From Fistularia commersonii (Eukaryota; Chordata; Actinopteri; Syngnathiformes; Fistulariidae), in assembly GCA_037954325.1 (NCBI GenBank), contig JBBMNZ010000021.1, positions 14,290,616 through 14,354,615 of the forward strand: a stretch of DNA of 64,000 bases, in the 5' to 3' direction. A program made the position numbers and the translations under genes. Under the pieces are notes generated by a model, which did no database searches, had not been told where the DNA came from, and was given only the letters and a program-made list of their open reading frames with translations. Within the stretch, counting starts at the first letter, position 1. Each line of letters opens with the position of its first letter. This document shows, in pieces, positions 63,816-64,000 of this stretch.

Positions 63816-64000
63816 CAGACGTAAAACCCCACGTCGCTGCGATCATCATCTCCATCCACGTCGAAACCATATTCTCGGAATAAAAGCCTCAGATGAATCA
63901 AATTATCGTGTGTTTTTCTGCGGGACGTGTAATTACATCTGCTTTATGTCGCTCAGATGGAGCAGATGTTTGCTGCCTTCCCCCCAGATGTGGCAGGAAA
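61745..64000 (+). CDS. myl2: Myosin regulatory light chain 2, cardiac/slow type, 3' end missing
   Basis: This is the regulatory light chain of sarcomeric myosin; it binds the lever arm and tunes force by Ca/Mg binding and phosphorylation. Exons: 61745-61747 (the ATG alone), 62438-62530, 62980-63055, 63266-63370, 63446-63524, 63670-63718 and 63957-64000 (cut by the window). Exon lengths of 76, 105, 79 and 49 nt equal those of human MYL2 as I remember. 149 codons plus 2 nt are visible; human MYL2 has 166. The N-terminus APKKAKKR has the basic patch, Ser16 is the candidate phosphorylation site, and the EF-hand loop DQNRDGFIDKND (residues 38-49) is intact. GANSNVFSMFEQ and FKEAFTIMDQNRDGF fit MYL2 better than MYLPF or MYL10; the fish paralogue (a or b) is not resolved. 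Confidence 0.9.
61758..61780. repeat. (GT)n microsatellite after myl2 exon 1 donor
   Basis: A GT tract starts 10 nt after the donor of the ATG-only exon of myl2. Confidence 0.9.
61923..62244. mobile_element. MITE in myl2 intron 1
   Basis: A 320-bp element with inverted ends: ACTGCTCAAAAAAAA and AATAAAGGGAACACT on the left, and GTGTTCCCTTTATTTTTTTG and AGCAGT on the right. This pair of termini is common in teleosts and resembles Tc1/mariner-type MITEs. There is no coding content. It is in myl2 intron 1 (61748-62437). Confidence 0.75.
63775..63814. repeat. (GT)n microsatellite in myl2 intron 6
   Basis: Forty bases of GT lie between exons 6 and 7 of myl2; no link to a splice site. Confidence 0.9.

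Overview
The window is vertebrate nuclear DNA, almost certainly from a teleost fish. It holds four recognisable genes, all on the + strand, with GT-AG introns, vertebrate-type intron phases and fish-type interspersed repeats. No prokaryotic features, CRISPR arrays, rRNA or tRNA genes were recognised. Gene identities rest on remembered vertebrate protein families and on exon phases that chain without error; no database search was run.

Layout: (1) 1-829, repeat-derived or unassigned sequence. (2) 830-11064, the 3' part of a KIAA1671-like gene: a Glu/Arg/Lys-rich region followed by the C-terminal motif shared with tankyrase-1-binding protein 1. (3) 14728-16003, a beta-crystallin B3 gene with one Greek key per exon and an unusual 51-residue proline/asparagine tail. 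(4) 17536-58129, a complete citron Rho-interacting kinase gene (cit): 47 constitutive coding exons, 6342 coding bases including the stop and about 2113 residues, plus a candidate 24-nt microexon, a candidate 45-nt cassette exon and a duplicated, frameshifted terminal exon. (5) 61745 to the window end, a cardiac-type myosin regulatory light chain gene (myl2-like), cut off in its last exon.

The genes do not form a pathway. CIT works at the midbody in cytokinesis (its kinase-less form in neurons), MYL2 in sarcomeres and CRYBB3 in the lens. The order joins genes that lie on human 22q11 (KIAA1671, CRYBB3) and 12q24 (CIT, MYL2), which fits an ancestral linkage known from chicken chromosome 15.

The cit introns hold several datable insertions: an RTE-type LINE with a perfect 16-bp target duplication, a hAT element with a perfect 8-bp duplication nested in a pogo-like element, and a Tigger remnant with an antisense transposase fragment. 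The most interesting points are the microexon carrying an RVxF-type motif, the two competing cit last exons (only one gives the PDZ-binding end), the crystallin tail built from a telomere-like hexamer array, and the dinucleotide repeats lying against several splice sites.
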